DNA of 64,000 nucleotides from Sipunculus nudus (lineage: Eukaryota > Annelida > Sipuncula > Golfingiida > Sipunculidae). The notes below the pieces were generated by a model. That model made no database searches, was not told the DNA's origin, and was given only the letters and a program-made list of their open reading frames with translations. The stretch lies in NCBI GenBank assembly GCA_026874595.1, contig CM049308.1:44587327-44651326 (forward strand), read 5' to 3'. Shown here in pieces: positions 60,106 to 64,000 of the stretch (positions are counted from its first letter, which is position 1; each line of letters begins with the position of its first letter). The position numbers were made by a program, and so were the translations under genes.

Positions 60106-60447
60106 TATTTTGTATAGTTGACTTTATACCTAGAAAATAAACATCTGCATAGTGTTGTTACAACAATAAGTCAGATTTAAACACTTTTAAGTTTAAAAGA
60201 AATAAATTAAAATTTATTAACTTATATGTTTTTTTTGTAAAATTTGTACATCACCTGAAAACATATTATACATATATATATAATTTTTTTTCAATCTACA
60301 AATTTATATTTACGTTTTACTGAAATGCCAGACCACAGCCTGCTTGCCCTGCACACACATTATTTCAGCTCGCCCCGTAGAATAACGCCTAGGTGGGGCC
60401 CGCCCTGCCAAGGGCCATAATAATATACATACATATATATATATATA

Positions 60448-60567
60448 CAGTGGAACCCCGCCTTGCGACCACCCTGCAATTGCGACCACCCCCACAAATA
60501 CAACCACCCCCAATTTACTACCACTTTGGTCAGTCCCCAAGGTGGTCGTAATTGTTGGGTTCCACTT
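60448..60567. mobile_element. 120-bp pogo/Tigger-type MITE
   Basis: Inverted ends CAGTGGAACC.../...GGTTCCACTT flanked by TA (60446-60447; 60568-60569). 'ttgcgaccaccc' near the left faces 'ggtggtcgtaa' near the right, so nearly the whole element can fold. CAGTGGAACC-type ends and TA duplication fit Tigger/pogo-derived MITEs. Its ends differ from the pogo element at 39781. Confidence 0.85.
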
Positions 60568-60569
60568 TA

Positions 60570-61358
60570 TATATATATTTGTGTGTGTAAAAGTGTTGCA
60601 CAGCTATTCAGCTACAGGTAACCTGCCACAATTAACAATAACAACATTACTCATTCTTAATTTTCCTTTTGATCAAGGCTGATTTATTTTTATGTGAATC
60701 TTATAAAAATTTGTTGATTTGATAATGAATTTAAAATTAAAAGTAAGATCAATGTGGCAGCAAAAAAATATATGGACAGACCATTGGGAAGAAAGCAAGT
60801 TGACTTATATATATAAATCTTATTACACTGTATTTACACTTTTACAGGGTCTGTGTTCGGGGCCTGGAATTGCGCATGGCACCCGAGGACATCGTATACT
60901 AAGTTCAATTGAGCCAGTGGATAAATTATGTGCTTACCTCTTTCTCAAACACAGCTGCTTCAAGGTTTGCTTCTAGATACTGAAGTTCACTTTTCTATGA
61001 CTTAAACGATTTTACTGTTAAAACTGGTTAACCTTAATAAAAAAATTAGAGCAAATATAAAACACGGCTGGACCGCCCTCGTATCACACAAGTGTTAAAA
61101 GTCATTGCATTCCGTGATATAATATAGTTCAGATTTGTTTTTTACAACGTTTCAGAAAGATTACATACCATATAGTTGCTTCAAACTGAAAGTAATGATT
61201 CACAGCTAAAATCGATAACTCATGTTACAATAAACGTACCTTATCAAAACAAACCACATTTGAATTTATGTGAGACTCGTTGCAGTCAGATTATTCCGCG
61301 AGTTGCTTGGTATCGTATCAACAAACACAAAGCCACGTGGTGCACACGGGGTTGGCCT
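60570..61358. other. No supported gene
   Basis: AT-rich sequence; no repeat or coding structure recognised. Confidence 0.4.
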
Positions 61359-61367
61359 ACTATATCC

Positions 61368-61904
61368 TAGGCTGGTACCCCGCTCTATTATGGCACCGCT
61401 GCTCTAGGCCAATCATAGAGACAGGCGTACAACGCCATCTTTTGGACCCCCGGTAGACTGGTTCAAACTCCAGAATGTATTATATATGATAAAAATAAGC
61501 ATTTCGTTTGCTCAGAGAAGTTACCAAAAGTTGGCTGTACATTAAGTGTGACATTAATGATTAGATTAATAGATAATAATAATTAATCACTGCTACGTAC
61601 AGTTGAATATCAAAGATTCAGTATATCGTATTATCTATATATCCATCATTCAATTTTTGTTAAACAACTCATTTTTCAATATTAAAAAATAGAAATAACT
61701 AAAGAAAGTTATTTTATATGAAAAGTTTACGGATAATAAACCAGGATCGCGTGAACGTCCATGACAACCGGTATGAACGTGTCTAGTGGGGTTGGAACCA
61801 GTCTACAGGTAAGTCAGGAGTTGCAACTGGGAGTTCTTAAGATGGCGTTGTACGCCTGTCTCTATGCTTGGCTGAGGGCCATAATAGAGCAGGGTACCAG
61901 TCTA
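61368..61904. mobile_element. 537-bp foldback element, MULE-like
   Basis: Inverted arms of about 70 bp: left 'ggctggtacccc...agagacaggcgtacaacgccatctt', right its inverse, sharing a 27-bp perfect inner part (ending gcgtacaacgccatctt) and an additional inner pair gtagactggtt/aaccagtctac. A perfect 9-bp duplication ACTATATCC flanks it (61359-61367; 61905-61913). Long inverted arms plus 9-bp duplications are typical of Mutator-like elements. No coding frame. Confidence 0.85.
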
Positions 61905-61913
61905 ACTATATCC

Positions 61914-62690
61914 ACGAGAAACCGACCAAGCTGACGTCAATGAACCTGGCACCGGGTTCACAGTTCATTATTCAGGGACAGTGCTCCGAGAAAGCACCAT
62001 GACCTCTGCTTTTTATAAAGGCCCGAAAGGGGATTCTCAATTGATCACCTGTCAATCAAACACCCTCAATGCTCTGAGAGGTGGTACGTGTTTCTGTCTG
62101 GTGCGGACGGGCAAGTTCCTCGCTTTAGGTCTACACCCAATCTGAGTACGACAGCCTCATGTCTATAAACTTGAAAAAAATGGTCGTTTTGAATAAGGAA
62201 CTTGCCTGTAAACACCCTTCGACGGCAAAATCATATGTAAACTATACATCATTTAAAATGCTATCGAATAAACCAATTAAATCCGATTCCGATCAGCTGT
62301 ACAACATTCCGTTTTGGCGCTACCGCCCACAAAAGGACATATATATATTATAGCCATGAAGATATATAAATCTTGTTAAATTTTGCCTTTTGAATAAGGA
62401 ACTGGGCGGTACAACACCCTTTCACTGCAAAATCATATATAAACTATATGCATAGACTATAAAAGCAAATTTTAAAAGTTTTCGAATGAACCCCATCCGA
62501 CCATGTGTGTAATGTAGGCCTACATATTTATTCTAATGCCTACTAAATTTCGATATATACTGCAAAATTACGACTCTGTCGGATTGACCTTTTTTTTTGC
62601 TATCTGCTTTGGTAGATATTTAACAGGGAAAAGGTGAGAAAAAACTTTAAAATCTTTTTTCTCCGAAACTGTCTTGCCTAACTGTTTATT
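61914..62690 (+). repeat. Local duplication of a ~130-bp block
   Basis: 'gaataaggaact(tg/gg)...caacacccttt/ttcgac...gcaaaatcatatgtaaactata' at about 62190-62260 recurs at about 62390-62455. A 'tttttataaagg' near 62010 looks TATA-like but no gene follows. Confidence 0.5.
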
Positions 62691-62775
62691 ATTTCACAAA
62701 TGTATTCCAGAAATAATCTCTCTAAAGTTTGTTCAGTGTTTCCAGTTCGGTGATTTTTGGCCGAACCATTTAATA
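62690..62775 (-). repeat. Family-3 fragment, reverse orientation
   Basis: 'tttcacaaatgtattccagaaataatctctctaaagtttgttc...ttccagttcggtgatttttggcc' is the reverse complement of family-3 sequence at 22820-22895. Short remnant. Confidence 0.75.
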
Positions 62776-62811
62776 TGTCGAAGTCGCTAGTTTTTTTTTT
62801 TTTTTTACAAT

Positions 62812-63085
62812 ACGTGAAAAAGTGTCAATAAGCCTTAAAACGTGAAGGCTATTTCCAAACCGCTAAACACAAAACGTGAAAAAAATATTATTGGAAAACG
62901 ATTACGTTTTGGTCACCGGTAACGTTTGTGAAATCACGGGTTTTGCAGGACTCAGTACTAGTGTTTGCGAGGAAAATAACTGGTTTCACGGTTAGTGCTG
63001 CTGTCATGTTTTGTGAAATCACGATTCAAGCTGGCCTCCAAATCGTGAAACAAGAGCCAACGTGTATGCCAAATGTGAAAAAAAA
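62812..63085 (+). repeat. CGTGAAA short-motif cluster
   Basis: The word acgtgaa or its relatives (cgtgaaa, tgtgaaatcacg, tttcacg) occurs about eight times on both strands within 270 bp, including two copies of gtgaaatcacg (62928 and 63015). The base composition is richer in CG than the surroundings. Confidence 0.6.
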
Positions 63086-63359
63086 CCAAAAAACTGAAAC
63101 CAGCATATAATCCATGCTTACTTCAAAATATACCAGTCAACTTGCTCTTAATTGTCTGCTGTATATACGCAAACAGTTGACTTAACTACATTTTAAATTA
63201 TTATCGGTCTAAGATTAATTTATGACATATTCGTTAAAATCGATAGAAATTTCAAAGGCTTCAAGTCAGGCACGGACACCTGGCACATTAAGTTGCTGTC
63301 AAACCCTGTATGCATGTTAATAATAAGCTGGTCTGAATTGACTGGTCCCTATTCACAAA

Positions 63360-63574
63360 GGGAAAGATTGTTCAAAGACGATTCTTCTTCTCCCCATTCT
63401 TACACTGGTTCTGTTTTATATATATTCTTCTCTATCTCCTTCTGTCTTTTTTTTTCTCTTTCGTTTGCTCTTCTGGTCTTCTTTTTTATTTCTTCAGCTT
63501 TTCCCCCTTTTGTCTGACTCTTCTTATTCTCCTCTATCTTATTCTTGCTCGTGTTCTCATATTTCCTCTTGCTC
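63360..63574 (+). repeat. Pyrimidine-rich tract before an LTR
   Basis: About 200 bp of mostly T/C with 'cttctgtctttttttttctctttcg' type sequence, ending at the TGTTAC of the next LTR. Not a polypurine primer in the LTR's orientation. Confidence 0.7.
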
Positions 63575-64000
63575 TGTTACAGGTGCTCTTTTTATTATGT
63601 GACACAGACGTAACTCCTGTTGTGGCACTCGTGTCTGGCCGCGTATTACATCCTATGTTTAGCCTTGGGTTTTCACGCCTGGCCGAGGCCACGTGATGAG
63701 CCTCCTATGTGGAGATACACAGCGCTGTTTTTCTAGAGAATTTCTGAAACGCGTGCTTACTGTGTTGTGTAGGATCCGTAGGACTGTTCGAGAAGTGGAA
63801 ATTCTCGGCTTGGGGTGTGAAGGTATATAAGGGGGCTGTGTTTTAGAACCAGGCAGAGAGAGCAGTAGAGCAGATTCCAACGGACGCAGAAGCGTGTGTC
63901 AGTTTCTAGGACCTTATCCGAATAATGCGGCAATTATAGATTTTCAAAGACTTTCTCCTGGATTTTATCTATTTAGACTTCAGTAAACTTTCTGGATTGT
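63575..64000 (+). mobile_element. LTR, copy 3, incomplete at the window edge
   Basis: Begins TGTTACAGGTGCTC, the sense-strand start of the LTR family at 18867 and 51814, and follows it through 'ccgcgtattacatcctatgttta', 'agtggaaattctcggcttggggtgtgaagg' and 'tttctaggaccttatccgaa'. It runs off the window before the 3' end. Whether an internal region follows cannot be seen. Confidence 0.82.
63824..63830 (+). promoter_or_regulatory. TATA box in LTR
   Basis: TATATAA within 'gaaggtatataaggggg', conserved at the matching place in both other LTR copies (on the minus strand there). It likely sets the LTR transcription start 25-30 bp downstream. Confidence 0.7.

Noticed and set aside
59904-60117. Overlapping open frames on both strands, and a possible tRNA gene from the 'ttgaaccc' word
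   Set aside because: A known style of dispersed repeat; no cloverleaf could be drawn and the A box is missing.
62010-62025. TATA-like tttttataaagg as a host promoter
   Set aside because: No gene follows within the window and the adjoining sequence is a local duplication; support is too weak.

Overview
The window is nuclear DNA of an animal, most likely a marine invertebrate of the mollusc type. This is inference from three things: a spliced animal gene, AT-rich repeat-choked introns, and the style of the repeats (Ty3 and BEL/Pao retrotransposons plus satellite-bearing, palindrome-ended non-autonomous elements). No operons, ribosome binding sites or rRNA genes are seen, and no convincing functional tRNA gene.

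Only one host gene is well supported: a ZC2HC1-family (closest in layout to ZC2HC1C/FAM164C) C2HC zinc-finger gene on the minus strand. It has three coding exons, 32301-31243, 24758-24201 and 11687-11436, joined in phase 0. Together they encode about 622 residues: a charged coiled-coil N-terminal half and two C-X2-C-X11-H-X3-C fingers. Its two introns (6.5 and 12.5 kb) hold most of the satellite-like repeats.

Layout. 1-11 kb: a satellite-type repeat copy, a non-autonomous hAT element with an 8-bp target duplication (3560-5128), a broken Ty3 integrase, and a 1.6-kb TIR element carrying ten copies of a 14-bp motif (8458-10045). 11-32 kb: the ZC2HC1-like gene with arrays built around the palindrome AGGTGGCGCCACCT, including an element with hairpin ends and a 280-bp tandem repeat (15983-18003) and a second, larger one (25252-29600) into which two elements of another family have inserted. 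36.5-50.4 kb: a three-deep nest. A Ty3-like retrotransposon is split by a 9.3-kb BEL/Pao element (4-mismatch LTRs, GTTAC duplication), which is split by a 3.07-kb pogo/Tigger-like DNA transposon (TA duplication). 50.6-54 kb: more repeats, a LINE fragment, and a copy of the LTR-plus-flank segment also present at 18.9-20.7 kb. 54-64 kb: a tandem miniature LTR element (TRIM-like) with a tRNA-Pro-type primer site and tRNA-like promoter boxes inside its LTR, a pyrimidine/purine strand-switch region, a pogo-type MITE, a 537-bp MULE-like foldback element with a 9-bp duplication, and an LTR with a TATA box that runs off the window.

The most promising undescribed items are the TRIM-like element at 56.2-56.9 kb, the motif-array TIR element at 8.5-10.0 kb, and the two palindrome-ended satellite families whose insertion history can be read directly from the sequence. 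All coding capacity of mobile elements here looks broken.
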